Positions 35,713 through 44,880 of a DNA stretch of 64,000 nucleotides are shown one piece after another. A model generated the notes under the pieces. The model ran no database searches and was not told where the DNA came from. It was given only the letters and a program-made list of their open reading frames with translations. Origin of the DNA: Rhodobacteraceae bacterium M382 (GTDB lineage: Bacteria > Pseudomonadota > Alphaproteobacteria > Rhodobacterales > Rhodobacteraceae); contig CP081098.1 in assembly GCA_025141015.1 (NCBI GenBank), positions 1,804,501-1,868,500 of the forward strand, read 5' to 3'. How positions within the stretch are numbered: position 1 is the stretch's first letter; every line of letters begins with the position of its first letter. A program made the position numbers and the translations under genes.

Positions 35713-36777
35713 ATGTCTGAACCTGTATCAAATGCCGCGATAGAGGATGTTCTGTCGTCAATTCGCCGTTTGGTGAGCGAAGATTCACGCCGTGAGGAAC
35801 TTGCTCCTGAACCGCGAGAGGTCCCAAAACCGCCACGGCTGGTCCTGACGCCATCTTTGCGTGTGGCAGAGTCCGCAGCGGAATCCACGCTCTCCTCTGC
35901 GCAGGGCAGCCCGGGCCCCATGCGGCTGGGGGACAGCCAACGGGTGTCCATCGCGGTCAATGACGGGGATCTTCAGGATGGGGACCAGGAGTTGACCCAA
36001 ACCCAGGAGTTGACCCAAACCCAGGAGTTGACCCAAACCCAGGCGGCAGACGCTCCCGAAACGATCCCGGAAGAATTGGTCGCAGAAATCGTCTCTGACG
36101 ACCTTCCCGATTCCCAAATGGAAACAGAGGCGGCCAAACCGGCAGATGATGCCGATGATGTGCCGTGGGCCGACCCTGAAAATACGTTGTTTTCAGCGGC
36201 CAAGGTCGAAGTCCTGACAGACCCGGTTCTGGTCCCGGAACACCCGCCCCATGACCAAGACGACGTGCAGGACCAGGTGGAGCGCCATCTGGACGATGCC
36301 GCGCACCTGCAGGAGGCCGCCGGTCACGATGACACAGCCGACGCCGACGAACCGCTCAGCGCCCGGATTGCCGCTCTTGAGACGGCCATCAATCAAAGCG
36401 ATGACCACTGGGAGCCGGATGGCGATTTCGGAGATGATTATGCTGGCACCCCGACAGTGACCATCGAATGGCAGGACCATGTCGATGAGGAGCTTTCGGA
36501 TCCGCTGGAAACCGATGACACCGCCGCGATGGCCGCGATCGTGCCAGATCCGGAGGCAGCCCCGATTGCCGACACCGAGTCAACCGAGGTCGATGAGGAT
36601 CTGGATGTGCTGGCAGGCGAAGACACGTTTCTGGATGAAGAAAGCCTGCGCGAATTGGTTGCCGACATTGTCCGTCAAGAGCTGCAAGGGGCTCTGGGGG
36701 AGCGGATCACCCGCAATGTGCGCAAACTCGTGCGGCGGGAAATCCATCGGGCGCTGGTGGCGCAGGAACTGGACTGA
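35713..36777 (+). CDS. PopZ-like (DUF2497-type) acidic polar-organiser candidate
   Basis: A 354-residue acidic protein with a short N-terminal helix (NAAIEDVLSSIRRLVSED, residues 6-23), a long low-complexity acidic middle (Asp, Glu, Pro, Ala) and a C-terminal helical domain, LDEESLRELVADIVRQELQG then ERITRNVRKLVRREIHRALV. This three-part design and the EDVLSSIRRL-type N-terminus are those of PopZ, the condensate-forming pole organiser of Caulobacter, whose gene also follows a TolC-family gene (rsaFb) as I recall. The middle region includes three identical 6-residue repeats ELTQTQ. Function as a PopZ orthologue is inference. Confidence 0.65.
   Translation: MSEPVSNAAIEDVLSSIRRLVSEDSRREELAPEPREVPKPPRLVLTPSLRVAESAAESTLSSAQGSPGPMRLGDSQRVSIAVNDGDLQDGDQELTQTQELTQTQELTQTQAADAPETIPEELVAEIVSDDLPDSQMETEAAKPADDADDVPWADPENTLFSAAKVEVLTDPVLVPEHPPHDQDDVQDQVERHLDDAAHLQEAAGHDDTADADEPLSARIAALETAINQSDDHWEPDGDFGDDYAGTPTVTIEWQDHVDEELSDPLETDDTAAMAAIVPDPEAAPIADTESTEVDEDLDVLAGEDTFLDEESLRELVADIVRQELQGALGERITRNVRKLVRREIHRALVAQELD
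35986..36043 (+). repeat. Tandem 18-bp repeat inside the PopZ-like gene
   Basis: CAGGAGTTGACCCAAACC occurs three times without a mismatch (35986-36003, 36004-36021, 36022-36039) followed by CAGG. It encodes ELTQTQ repeats in frame. Perfect identity indicates recent slippage, so copy number may vary between strains. Confidence 0.95.
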
Positions 36778-36888
36778 GACCCTCTCAGATTATCTGGATC
36801 ACCGCAGCCACGAGTGCCTTGGATGGCGCTCTGGCCAATCGTTGATCTGACTCGACATGCCTGGCCGTGCCAGTGGCAAAGCCTGGGG

Positions 36889-38361
36889 TCAACTGGCTGT
36901 GCGGGTGGTCTGCGAAACTGGCCCTGCCAGATCCCACAGCTGGTCCAAGTTGAGGTGTTCTTCCAGATGCACGGCAAGCTGATCCAGAACGTCGTCCACG
37001 CCGTCTTCATAGCGCAGGTCGCTTTGGTGCCCCAGTTCCTCCAGGAATTTGGCGCGAAAGGGGTCCGATGAAAACAGACCGTGCAGATAGGTGCCGCGGA
37101 CCAGACCCGACCGGGATCGGGCGCCTTCGCGTCGCCCATCTATGCCCAGCCAGGCCCGATCACAATCCGGACCGCTGCTGCGTCCCATATGAATTTCGTA
37201 ACCGTCGACCGGTTCATTGCTGTCCAGCACATGCGCCTGGGTCAGGGTAACGGTCTTGGTGCCGCCCATGACTGTATCGACATCCAGCAACCCCAATCCA
37301 TCAACCTTGCCGGGGCGCCCATCGACACCATCGGGGTCGTCAATTGTCTTGCCCAGCATTTGATAGCCGCCACACACGCCCAGAACGTGACCGCCGCGCC
37401 GAACATGGGCATGGATGTCCACATCCCACCCCTGTGCCTTCAAATAGGCCAGGTCTCCGATTGTCGATTTGCTCCCCGGAATCAGGATCAGATCGGCGTC
37501 ACCGGGCAGCGCGCGCCCGGCGGGAACGATGTCGACCGTCACACCAGGTTCGGCCGACAGCGGGTCCAGGTCGTCGAAATTGGCCATACGCTCCAGCTGC
37601 GGGACCACGATCTTGCAGGCCCCGCCCACGTGCGAGGCGATGTCCATCATGTCCTCGGCAGGCAGACGCCAGGCTTCGTTGAACCAGGGAACCACCCCAA
37701 GACAGGGCCACCCGGTGCGCTGCACGATGTCATCGCGCCCCCCGTCAAACAGGCTCAGATCGCCGCGGAACCGGTTGACGGCAAATCCGACGATTTGATT
37801 CAGATCCACGGGGTCCAGAACGGCCTGGGTGCCCACGATCTGGGCAATCACGCCGCCACGATGGATGTCCCCCACCAATAGGACTGGCACGTTTGCAGCA
37901 CAGGCAAAGCCCATATTGGCTATGTCGCCCTGGCGCAGGTTGGTTTCTGCGGGTGATCCTGCGCCTTCGATCAACACCAGGTCCGCGTCGGCTGCCAGCC
38001 GCGCAAAACTCTCCAGCGCGGCATCCAGCAAACCGCTCTTGTCGCGCATGAAACTGCCCGCAGACCGGGTGCCGCGGCGTTGCCCATGAACGATCACCTG
38101 GGCACCGGTGTCGGTCTCGGGCTTCAACAACACCGGGTTCATGTCGGTATGCGGCGTGCGGCGCGCGGCTCGGGCCTGCAGCGCCTGTGCGCGTCCGATT
38201 TCCCCGCCCTCGGGGGTGACGGCGGCATTGTTGGACATGTTCTGTGGTTTGAACGGGGCCACCCGCAGCCCGCGGTTGACAAAGGCCCGCGCCAATCCTG
38301 CGACCACCAACGATTTTCCGACGTTGCTGCCGGTGCCTTGAATCATGATGGCGCGTGTCAT
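36889..38361 (-). CDS. cobQ: Cobyric acid synthase
   Basis: Amidates four side chains of adenosylcobyrinic acid a,c-diamide in cobalamin synthesis. The 490-residue protein has the dethiobiotin-synthase-like domain starting [20 protein letters not shown] (P-loop) and a C-terminal glutamine amidotransferase: nucleophile in [11 protein letters not shown] and histidine in [11 protein letters not shown] 38361 is preceded by GGAGAGAGACC; a 10-codon extension to 38391 is less likely. It stands alone here. I saw no B12-box in the 370 bp upstream. Confidence 0.95.
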   Translation of the reverse strand: MTRAIMIQGTGSNVGKSLVVAGLARAFVNRGLRVAPFKPQNMSNNAAVTPEGGEIGRAQALQARAARRTPHTDMNPVLLKPETDTGAQVIVHGQRRGTRSAGSFMRDKSGLLDAALESFARLAADADLVLIEGAGSPAETNLRQGDIANMGFACAANVPVLLVGDIHRGGVIAQIVGTQAVLDPVDLNQIVGFAVNRFRGDLSLFDGGRDDIVQRTGWPCLGVVPWFNEAWRLPAEDMMDIASHVGGACKIVVPQLERMANFDDLDPLSAEPGVTVDIVPAGRALPGDADLILIPGSKSTIGDLAYLKAQGWDVDIHAHVRRGGHVLGVCGGYQMLGKTIDDPDGVDGRPGKVDGLGLLDVDTVMGGTKTVTLTQAHVLDSNEPVDGYEIHMGRSSGPDCDRAWLGIDGRREGARSRSGLVRGTYLHGLFSSDPFRAKFLEELGHQSDLRYEDGVDDVLDQLAVHLEEHLNLDQLWDLAGPVSQTTRTAS

Positions 38362-38735
38362 GGTCTCTCTCCTGTCGTCTGGCTCTGACATGACCGATTT
38401 TTCCGTCTGGTGGAAGACTAGGAATACCCCATCCTGAATGCAGCTTTGGACCCGTCCTGTTTGTGCTCAAAGACGACAGCAGGCGCTGTCCCAGCCTCTT
38501 GTTGGGCTGTGCCCAGCAAGAGGCCACGCCCAACGGGCGGAGGTTTCCCGCCAGGGAAACCGACACCGGGCGGGAGCCCATCAGGACGATCACCAAAGGC
38601 GGGTCACAGCGGTACGATCACAGCAAAGGACGATCACAGGACAGAGATCACTCTGGGGCGACCACTCACAGCAGGGGGAAATTGGAAAGGCGCGCCGACC
38701 AGGCGCGCCCTTCAATCTGCGCAATGCATTTGATA
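38362..38735. other. Structured intergenic region upstream of cobQ
   Basis: No gene recognised in about 370 bp. It holds a 13-bp stem (one G-U) from CCTCTTGTTGGGC to GCCCAGCAAGAGG near 38496-38524, an 8-bp stem GGTTTCCC-GCCA-GGGAAACC near 38542-38561, and an irregular direct repeat built on ACGATCAC (about 38586, 38613 and 38631). Coordinates may be off by one. It ends the small minus-strand gene to its right and precedes cobQ, so hairpins may be terminators or leader structure. Confidence 0.45.
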
Positions 38736-39056
38736 TCAGGCCGCTTCGGCCTGTTGAGCGGCATTGCGACGCTCGCTTTCTTCGCGTGACAGAGCAACCG
38801 AGGTCCGCACACCGCGACCCACGAACTCCATCAATCCGTTCACAACCCGCTCATTGGGGTCGATCCCGGCACAGCTCAGCACCTCGCGCCCATCGCGCGA
38901 GCGGGCCCAACGGGCAATTTGTTCTGGGCCATTCCCGTATTTTTTATCATCGGCAATGGCGTCATCCAGCGCAGCCAACACAACTGCTGCAAACAGTTTA
39001 CGAGCCCGGTTTCCCTGCTCGTTGTTAAAGGCAGTGCCGTCAACGAAATCTCTCAT
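38736..39056 (-). CDS. Conserved Rhodobacterales small protein (DUF6280-like)
   Basis: A 106-residue soluble protein with ribosome-binding site AAGGA. FVDGTAFNNEQGNRARKLFA then VVLAALDDAIADDKKYGNGP and SRDGREVLSCAGIDPNERVV is a block I recognise as highly conserved across Rhodobacterales with no known role. It contains a single Cys and no membrane segment. It is divergent from efp. Confidence 0.65.
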   Translation of the reverse strand: MRDFVDGTAFNNEQGNRARKLFAAVVLAALDDAIADDKKYGNGPEQIARWARSRDGREVLSCAGIDPNERVVNGLMEFVGRGVRTSVALSREESERRNAAQQAEAA

Positions 39057-39202
39057 CTCGTCTTCCTTGTTGTTCTTGCTCTTGCAATTTCGGCGTGGCG
39101 CTCCTTATGACTGAACAATAGTGATTCGGGTACCCCGTTTTTGCATAGCTTTTATGCATTTGGTGCATGGCTTGCTGCAGGTGCAGCACGAGATAGGTTG
39201 TC

Positions 39203-39231
39203 TTGCCAGTCTTGCGCCTGCCAGATATAGG
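39203..39231 (+). promoter_or_regulatory. Candidate promoter of efp
   Basis: TTGCCA (39203-39208), 17-bp spacer, TATAGG (39226-39231), 43 bp before the efp start. Spacing and both hexamers are acceptable for sigma70. Confidence 0.4.
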
Positions 39232-39273
39232 GTCGGCAAGCAAATCATCAACTACCCCAGAGGGATTTAACGC

Positions 39274-39837
39274 ATGGCTAAGATCAACGGCAATGAGATC
39301 CGTCCCGGCAATGTTCTGGAACACAACGGCGGGCTTTGGGCCGCGGTCAAAGTGGATCATGTGAAACCCGGCAAGGGTGGGGCATTCGCACAGGTCGAAC
39401 TGCGCAACCTGCGCAACGGGTCCAAATTGAACGAACGCTTCCGCAGCGCGGACAAGGTCGAACGGGTGCGTCTGGAGCAAAAAGACCAACAATTCCTGTA
39501 CGAAAGCGACGGAATGCTGGTGTTCATGGACACCGAAACCTACGAGCAAATCGAACTGCCTGCCGAATTGTTGGGCGATCGCCGCCCGTTCCTTCAGGAC
39601 GGTATGACCATCGTTGTGGAATTCCACGAAAGCGAAGCGTTGAACGCCACTGTGCCGCAGAAAGTCACCTGTCAGATCGTCGAGACCGAACCGGTCGTCA
39701 AAGGTCAGACAGCGGCCAATTCGTTCAAACCCGCGATTCTGGACAATGGGGTCAAAGTCATGGTGCCGCCCTTTGTCGGTCAGGACGAAATGATCGTGGT
39801 GAACACCGAAACCATGGAATATTCTGAACGCGCCTGA
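39274..39837 (+). CDS. efp: Elongation factor P
   Basis: A 187-residue three-domain factor that rescues ribosomes stalled at consecutive prolines. The KOW-like domain I contains [21 protein letters not shown] with Lys at the modification-loop tip (PGKGGAF), followed by two OB domains ending in [15 protein letters not shown]. The PGKGG loop lysine could be the EpmA-type modification site. The gene is monocistronic with an efficient intrinsic terminator. Confidence 0.97.
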   Translation: MAKINGNEIRPGNVLEHNGGLWAAVKVDHVKPGKGGAFAQVELRNLRNGSKLNERFRSADKVERVRLEQKDQQFLYESDGMLVFMDTETYEQIELPAELLGDRRPFLQDGMTIVVEFHESEALNATVPQKVTCQIVETEPVVKGQTAANSFKPAILDNGVKVMVPPFVGQDEMIVVNTETMEYSERA

Positions 39838-39861
39838 CGTGGCGTCGTTTGATGTGAATTG

Positions 39862-39901
39862 AACCCGTTTCTTTGGTTTGAAGAGGCGGGTTTTTCATTT
39901 T
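39862..39901 (+). terminator. Intrinsic terminator of efp
   Basis: AACCCGTTTCTT (39862-39873), loop TGGTTTG, AAGAGGCGGGTT (39881-39892): a 12-bp stem with two G-U pairs followed by T-rich TTTCATTTTT. Confidence 0.85.
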
Positions 39902-40013
39902 TGGGCGTTTTGTCATTTCTTTATGCTTGAAACTTTAAACTTGAAATAAATCCGGAAATTCCGCACACTCTCCAAAACCCGCCGCGTCCCGGTCACAAGT
40001 CAAGGAGCCCGTC

Positions 40014-40412
40014 ATGCCCGCAATCTCTGTACATCCCGAAGGATGGAAACCCGCAAAAGGCTATGCCAATGGCATGGTGGCCGAGGGGCGTGTATTGTGT
40101 GTGGGCGGGCAGATCGGCTGGAATGCGCAACAGGTGTTCGAAACCCATGACTTTATCGGTCAGATGGTCCAGACCCTGAAAAATATTCGTGACGTGGTCG
40201 AAGCGGCCGGTGGCAAGGCCGAAGATATCATTCGCCTGACCTGGTATGTGACGGACAAACGGGAATACGTCGCGCGCCAGGGCGAAATCGGCAAGGCATA
40301 CCGCGATGTGATGGGATACCATTTCCCGGCCATGGCGATGGTGGTGGTGGCCGGGTTGGTCGAAGATGACGCCAAGATCGAAATCGAAGCCACGGCGGTT
40401 CTGCCATCCTGA
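40014..40412 (+). CDS. RidA family protein
   Basis: A 132-residue trimeric YjgF/YER057c/UK114-type protein. VLCVGGQIGWNAQ, IIRLTWYVTDKREYVA and the terminal AMVVVAGLVEDDAKIEIEAT match the family. RidA deaminates reactive enamines; only subfamilies with a specific arginine do so. The position of that arginine (normally in the C-terminal IEIEAxAxxP area) is not obvious here, so activity is uncertain. Paired with a cupin gene 125 bp downstream. Confidence 0.85.
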   Translation: MPAISVHPEGWKPAKGYANGMVAEGRVLCVGGQIGWNAQQVFETHDFIGQMVQTLKNIRDVVEAAGGKAEDIIRLTWYVTDKREYVARQGEIGKAYRDVMGYHFPAMAMVVVAGLVEDDAKIEIEATAVLPS

Positions 40413-40537
40413 GACCGCTGATCGCCCCCTGATGGGTTTTCTTCGCAGCGTTTCTCTGGTCACCTGTGCGTGAAGATGCTTTTGTGGGGCGATGGTCGGG
40501 GCCATATGCCCCGTAGCGCGGACATCAGGAGGGCCTT

Positions 40538-41176
40538 ATGCGGATCAATGCCGATTTTGCCGAAAGAGTGGCAGTTCACTTTGATGACACCCCGTGGGTT
40601 GCCTCTCCGGCCCCAGGGGTTGAACGCAAAATGCTGGACCGGATTGGCGAAGAGGTCGCGCGGGCGACAACCATTGTCAGGTTCGCACCGGGCAGCGCCT
40701 TCAAGGCCCATACCCATGACGGGGGCGAGGAATACCTGGTGCTGGACGGGGTGTTTCAGGACGAACTGGGGGATTTCCCGGTGGGATCCTATGTGCGCAA
40801 CCCGCCCACATCGCGCCACACGCCTGCCGCGATGGACGGCGCTATTATTCTGGTCAAACTGCATCAATTCCAACCCGAGGACAGGCATCAGGTTCAGATC
40901 AACACCAATATCGGTGCCGATCCGGTGTTGCCGCTGTTTCATGACGCCCACGAAGAGGTGCGCCTCGAAACCTGGGCACCAGGAGCCAGGGTCGGCAAGG
41001 AACCCGAAGGGGGCATGGAGGTTTTTGTTGTGGACGGTGGCTTCACGGAAAACGGCGAAGAATTTGCGCGCTGGGACTGGCTGCGCCTGCCGCCGGGACA
41101 GGGGTTTTCAGGCTGCGCGGGGCCCGATGGGGCCCGTGTTTGGATCAAAACGGGGCATTTGGCCCAAATGCTGTAA
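40538..41176 (+). CDS. ChrR-like cupin protein
   Basis: A 212-residue double cupin. The first barrel has the metal-site pattern HTHDGGEEYLVLDG followed by SYVRNPPTSRH (His, His, Glu, His) as in the ChrR C-terminal cupin and related acetylacetone-cleaving or anti-sigma cupins. The second (about 130-205) has EGGMEVFVVDGGF. The N-terminal anti-sigma zinc domain of ChrR is missing and no sigma factor is adjacent, so it is not an ordinary anti-sigma factor. Substrate is unknown. Confidence 0.75.
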   Translation: MRINADFAERVAVHFDDTPWVASPAPGVERKMLDRIGEEVARATTIVRFAPGSAFKAHTHDGGEEYLVLDGVFQDELGDFPVGSYVRNPPTSRHTPAAMDGAIILVKLHQFQPEDRHQVQINTNIGADPVLPLFHDAHEEVRLETWAPGARVGKEPEGGMEVFVVDGGFTENGEEFARWDWLRLPPGQGFSGCAGPDGARVWIKTGHLAQML

Positions 41177-41265
41177 TTTTGTGCAATCCCGGATAGCGGT
41201 TTGATATCAAAGATTTGCTGGCCATCTGATTTCAGGTGGCCATATTTTTTTCATCCGGTCAAAAT

Positions 41266-41281
41266 TTTACCAGTTGATAAA
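41266..41281 (+). promoter_or_regulatory. Degenerate RutR-like half-operator upstream of preT
   Basis: TTTACCAGTTGATAAA matches the RutR consensus TTGACCANNTGGTCAA at 11 of 14 fixed positions, 56 bp before the preT start. The surrounding 70 bp is AT-rich. Confidence 0.45.
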
Positions 41282-41336
41282 AAAATAAAATATGGCACTC
41301 TGATAGGACAAGAACAAAACATCAGGGAGACACCCA

Positions 41337-42671
41337 ATGGCGACCAGCCATCAGGCATCCGGAGTTCAGGCAGGGCGTTTGTCCGCCGAACAGATCACCG
41401 AAAACTTTTCGGATCTGCATCCAGCCTATGACGCACACGAGGCGGCAGTGGCCGCAGATCGGTGCTATTTCTGCTATGACGCACCCTGCACGACCGCATG
41501 CCCCACAGACATCGACATTCCCATGTTCCTGCGCGAAATCCAGACCGGTCACCCCGAGGCTGCGGCGCGCACGATCCTGAGCCAGAACATCCTGGGCGGC
41601 ATGTGCGCCCGGGTCTGCCCCACGGAAACGCTGTGCGAAGAGGTTTGCGTGCGTGAAACGGCCGAAGGCAAGCCGGTCGAGATCGGCCGCCTGCAGCGCT
41701 ATGCCACCGACACGTTGATGGCGTCGGGCGTGCACCCGTTCACACGGGCGGACAGCACTGGCAAGAAAATTGCCATCGTCGGGGCAGGGCCTGCGGGTCT
41801 TTCGGCGGCGCACCGTCTGGCGATGTTGGGCCATGATGTGGTGATTTATGAGCCCAAACCCAAATCCGGCGGCCTGAATGAATTCGGGATCGCGTCGTAT
41901 AAGTCGACGGAAAACTTCGCCGCACGCGAAGTCGAATGGTTGATGCAGATCGGTGGGATCACCGTTGAGCATGGCCAGGGGTTGGGCCGAGGTCTCACGC
42001 TTGATGGTCTCAAAGCTGATCATGACGCGGTGTTCCTGTCAATTGGTCTGGCTGGGGTCAATGCCCTGCGGGCCGCGGGCGAGGACAAGGACGGCGTGCG
42101 CGATGCCGTTGATTTCATTTCCGAACTGCGTCAGGCGGACGATCTTCGCACCTTGCCTGTTGGCCGCGATGTCGTGGTGATTGGCGGCGGTATGACCGCA
42201 GTGGATGCCGCCGTGCAGTCGAAACTGTTGGGCGCGGAAAACGTCACCATCGCCTATCGTCGCGATCGCAGCGCAATGGGGGCCAGCGGGTTTGAACAGG
42301 ATCTGGCGGCCTCCAAGGGCGTCAAGCTGATGTTCAATGTTCAGCCAGTCGCCGTGCATGGCAATGGCGCAGCTGCCGAGATCGAGCTGGAATACACCTC
42401 CAGCACCGGCGGGTCTTTGACCGGAACCGGCGAAACCGTACGGATCGCTGCGGATCAGATCTTCAAGGCCATCGGCCAGACGCTGGAAGGCGCACCCGAA
42501 GGTCTGGAAATCGAAGGCCGCAAGATCAAGGTTGATGACGCAGGTCGCACATCGGTTGCCGGGGTTTGGGCCGGGGGCGACTGTGCCTCGGGCGGCGAAG
42601 ACCTGACCGTAACCGCTGTGGCCGAAGGCCGCGACGCTGCAATGGACATCCACAGCAGCCTGATGGGCTGA
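41337..42671 (+). CDS. preT: NAD-dependent dihydropyrimidine dehydrogenase subunit PreT
   Basis: FAD/NADH subunit that, with PreA, reduces uracil or thymine to the 5,6-dihydro form. The 444-residue protein has an N-terminal Fe-S region with ADRCYFCYDAPCTTACPTDIDI and GGMCARVCPTETLCEEVCVR cysteines, an FAD-binding GAGPAGLSAAHRLA (near 145), a second GGGMTAVDAA dinucleotide loop (near 282) and a terminal VWAGGDCASGGEDLTV. It is 62 bp before preA, so the two are an operon. This is the first enzyme of the reductive pyrimidine pathway. Confidence 0.93.
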   Translation: MATSHQASGVQAGRLSAEQITENFSDLHPAYDAHEAAVAADRCYFCYDAPCTTACPTDIDIPMFLREIQTGHPEAAARTILSQNILGGMCARVCPTETLCEEVCVRETAEGKPVEIGRLQRYATDTLMASGVHPFTRADSTGKKIAIVGAGPAGLSAAHRLAMLGHDVVIYEPKPKSGGLNEFGIASYKSTENFAAREVEWLMQIGGITVEHGQGLGRGLTLDGLKADHDAVFLSIGLAGVNALRAAGEDKDGVRDAVDFISELRQADDLRTLPVGRDVVVIGGGMTAVDAAVQSKLLGAENVTIAYRRDRSAMGASGFEQDLAASKGVKLMFNVQPVAVHGNGAAAEIELEYTSSTGGSLTGTGETVRIAADQIFKAIGQTLEGAPEGLEIEGRKIKVDDAGRTSVAGVWAGGDCASGGEDLTVTAVAEGRDAAMDIHSSLMG

Positions 42672-42733
42672 GCGGGCGGCGGGTCGCAATTCTCCCAGGT
42701 GACCCGCGCCCCTTTTTCTAAAGGAACAGACAA

Positions 42734-44038
42734 ATGGCTGATCTGACAACAGACTTTCTGGGGATCAAATCCCCGAACCCGTTCTGGCTGGCCTCGGCGC
42801 CGCCAACGGACAAGGAATATAACGTCCGCCGCGCATTCGAGGCCGGATGGGGCGGTGTGGTGTGGAAAACGCTGGGGTCCGAAGGACCGCCCGTCGTCAA
42901 TGTGAACGGTCCGCGTTATGGCGCGATCTGGGGGGCGGACCGTCGCCTGTTGGGGCTCAACAATATCGAGCTGATTACTGACCGCCCACTGGAAACCAAC
43001 CTCGAAGAAATCACCCGGGTCAAAAAAGACTATCCGGATCGCGCGATCATCGTATCGCTGATGGTCCCGTGCGAGGAGGAGGCCTGGAAGGCGATCCTGC
43101 CCAAGGTCGCGGCCACTGGTGCCGACGGGATCGAGCTGAACTTTGGCTGTCCGCATGGCATGGCCGAACGTGGCATGGGATCTGCCGTTGGGCAGGTGCC
43201 GGAATATGTCGAAATGGTCACCCGCTGGTGCAAGGAAAACTATGACAAACCGGTGATCGTCAAGCTGACCCCGAACATCACCGATGTGCGCCTGCCGGCC
43301 CGCGCGGCCATGGCGGGGGGCGCGGATGCGGTCAGCCTGATCAACACGATCAACTCGATTGTCTCGGTCGACCTGGACGCGATGGCGCCGAACCCGACCA
43401 TTGGCGACAAGGGCACCCATGGTGGCTATTGTGGTCCCGCAGTTAAACCCATCGCGCTGAACATGGTCGCGGAAATCGCCCGCGATGCACAAACCCAAAA
43501 CCTGCCGATCTCGGCCATTGGTGGCATCACCACATGGCGCGATGCGGCGGAATTCATAGCGATGGGCGCGGGCAATGTGCAGGTTTGTACCGCCGCGATG
43601 ACCTATGGTTTCCGCATCGTCGAAGAGATGATCAGCGGGCTGAGCCAGTGGATGGATGAGAAGGGGTATGAATCGACTGCCGACTTCCTGGGTATGGCCG
43701 TGCCGAATGTCACCGACTGGCAGTATCTGAACCTGAACCACATCTCCAAGGCCAAGATTGACGAAGATTCCTGTATCAAATGCGGTCGGTGCTATGCTGC
43801 CTGCGAAGATACCTCGCATCAGGCAATCGCGATGAGCGAAGACCGGGTGTTCAGCGTCAAGGACGAAGAATGCGTGGCCTGCAATCTGTGCGTCAACGTC
43901 TGCCCGGTTGAGAATTGCATCACCATGGAAGTCATGGAACCCGGAACGGTTGACCCGCGCACCGGCAAGGTGGTCGAGGAAGAATACGCCAACTGGACAA
44001 CCCACCCCAACAATCCGGGGACCTGCGCCGCCGAGTAA
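42734..44038 (+). CDS. preA: NAD-dependent dihydropyrimidine dehydrogenase subunit PreA
   Basis: FMN/Fe-S catalytic subunit of 434 residues, fold like class 1/2 dihydroorotate dehydrogenase. Features include IELNFGCPHGMAERGMG, KLTPNITDV, SAIGGITTWRDAAEFI and VCTAAMTYGF, and a C-terminal ferredoxin with two CxxCxxC clusters (CIKCGRCYAAC and CVACNLCVNVC). It pairs with PreT. A hairpin terminator follows and the next gene is convergent rutR. Confidence 0.95.
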   Translation: MADLTTDFLGIKSPNPFWLASAPPTDKEYNVRRAFEAGWGGVVWKTLGSEGPPVVNVNGPRYGAIWGADRRLLGLNNIELITDRPLETNLEEITRVKKDYPDRAIIVSLMVPCEEEAWKAILPKVAATGADGIELNFGCPHGMAERGMGSAVGQVPEYVEMVTRWCKENYDKPVIVKLTPNITDVRLPARAAMAGGADAVSLINTINSIVSVDLDAMAPNPTIGDKGTHGGYCGPAVKPIALNMVAEIARDAQTQNLPISAIGGITTWRDAAEFIAMGAGNVQVCTAAMTYGFRIVEEMISGLSQWMDEKGYESTADFLGMAVPNVTDWQYLNLNHISKAKIDEDSCIKCGRCYAACEDTSHQAIAMSEDRVFSVKDEECVACNLCVNVCPVENCITMEVMEPGTVDPRTGKVVEEEYANWTTHPNNPGTCAAE

Positions 44039-44065
44039 CGGCGAGCAAATTCAAACAAGACGAAG

Positions 44066-44089
44066 CGGGCGGCTCAAACGAGCCGCCCG
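44066..44089. terminator. Hairpin between preA and rutR
   Basis: CGGGCGGCTC (44066-44075), loop AAAC, GAGCCGCCCG (44080-44089): a perfect 10-bp stem between convergent genes, without a T-run. Confidence 0.6.
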
Positions 44090-44130
44090 TAATCTGTTGT
44101 ATCAATGCGTTAGTGGTAGAAGTTCACAGA

Positions 44131-44742
44131 TCACGGCGGGGTCAACATGCGCCGATAAAGGCCCTCAAGGAATTCGGCAGCGCCGTCAAACGGGTCTTCA
44201 TCTGCCATCAACGCGCGGACCTGAACATCGAAATCGGCGTAATGCTGGGTCAGCGACCACACCGAAAACAGCAGGTGTTTGGGATGGGTTCGGGCAATTT
44301 TCCCCTCGCGCATCCAGGTTTCCAGCACGGTGACTTTTTCATCGACCAATGTTCTGAGGTCGGTCGATAGCACCTCGATCATACGCGGTGCACCCTGAAC
44401 GATTTCATTGGCATACAGCCGGCTTTCCCGTGGAAAATCCCGGCTCAGTTGCAGCTTGCGCTGAACATAGGCCAGGATCTCTTCCATCGGATCGCCCGCC
44501 GCATCCAATTCGCGCAGCGGATCCAGCCAGGTGTCCAGCAACTGGGACAAAAGTTCGGTGAAAATCGCCTCCTTGGAGGGGAAGTAGTAGAGCAGATTGG
44601 GCTTGGACAGCCCGGCTGCATTGGCAATTTGATCCACGGTTGACCCGCGAAATCCGTTGGCAGAAAACACATCCAATGCAGCTTCGAGAATGGCGGCGCG
44701 ATTCTTTTTCTGGATGCGGGTCGGGGCTCGATCCTGGGCCAT
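44131..44742 (-). CDS. rutR: TetR-family regulator, RutR-like
   Basis: A 203-residue repressor. The N-terminal helix-turn-helix is AALDVFSANGFRGSTVDQIA then NAAGLSKPNLLYYFPSKEAI, followed by the RutR-type ligand domain (LRELDAAGDPMEEILAYV, MREGKIARTHPKHLLF). RutR of E. coli senses uracil or thymine and controls pyrimidine catabolism. ATG 44742 begins MAQDRAPTR; a 41-codon extension is noncoding in appearance. The gene sits between preTA and hyuC, and a perfect RutR-type palindrome lies 138 bp upstream, between it and hyuC. Confidence 0.85.
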   Translation of the reverse strand: MAQDRAPTRIQKKNRAAILEAALDVFSANGFRGSTVDQIANAAGLSKPNLLYYFPSKEAIFTELLSQLLDTWLDPLRELDAAGDPMEEILAYVQRKLQLSRDFPRESRLYANEIVQGAPRMIEVLSTDLRTLVDEKVTVLETWMREGKIARTHPKHLLFSVWSLTQHYADFDVQVRALMADEDPFDGAAEFLEGLYRRMLTPP

Positions 44743-44880
44743 GGGCGTCTGTTTGATCCTCGGTATTGTCCTGGTGCGTGCGGTTTGCCTGAAATTTGAT
44801 GATATGCCCGATTTTGTGGGGCTTTTTCCAGATGTCGCGCTGCAATTTCTTGACTGGTGTCCCACCCGTGATAGCCTGAG

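Noticed and set aside
35986-36043. CRISPR array
   Set aside because: The 18-bp units are adjacent with no spacers and are in frame within a gene.
38362-38735. Cobalamin riboswitch upstream of cobQ
   Set aside because: The B12-box core (GCCACTG type) and the expected P1-P3 layout were not found by eye. A covariance search would decide.
44742-44865. Longer N-terminus for the RutR-like regulator
   Set aside because: The 41 added codons are not TetR-like and would reach close to the operator; ATG 44742 fits the family.
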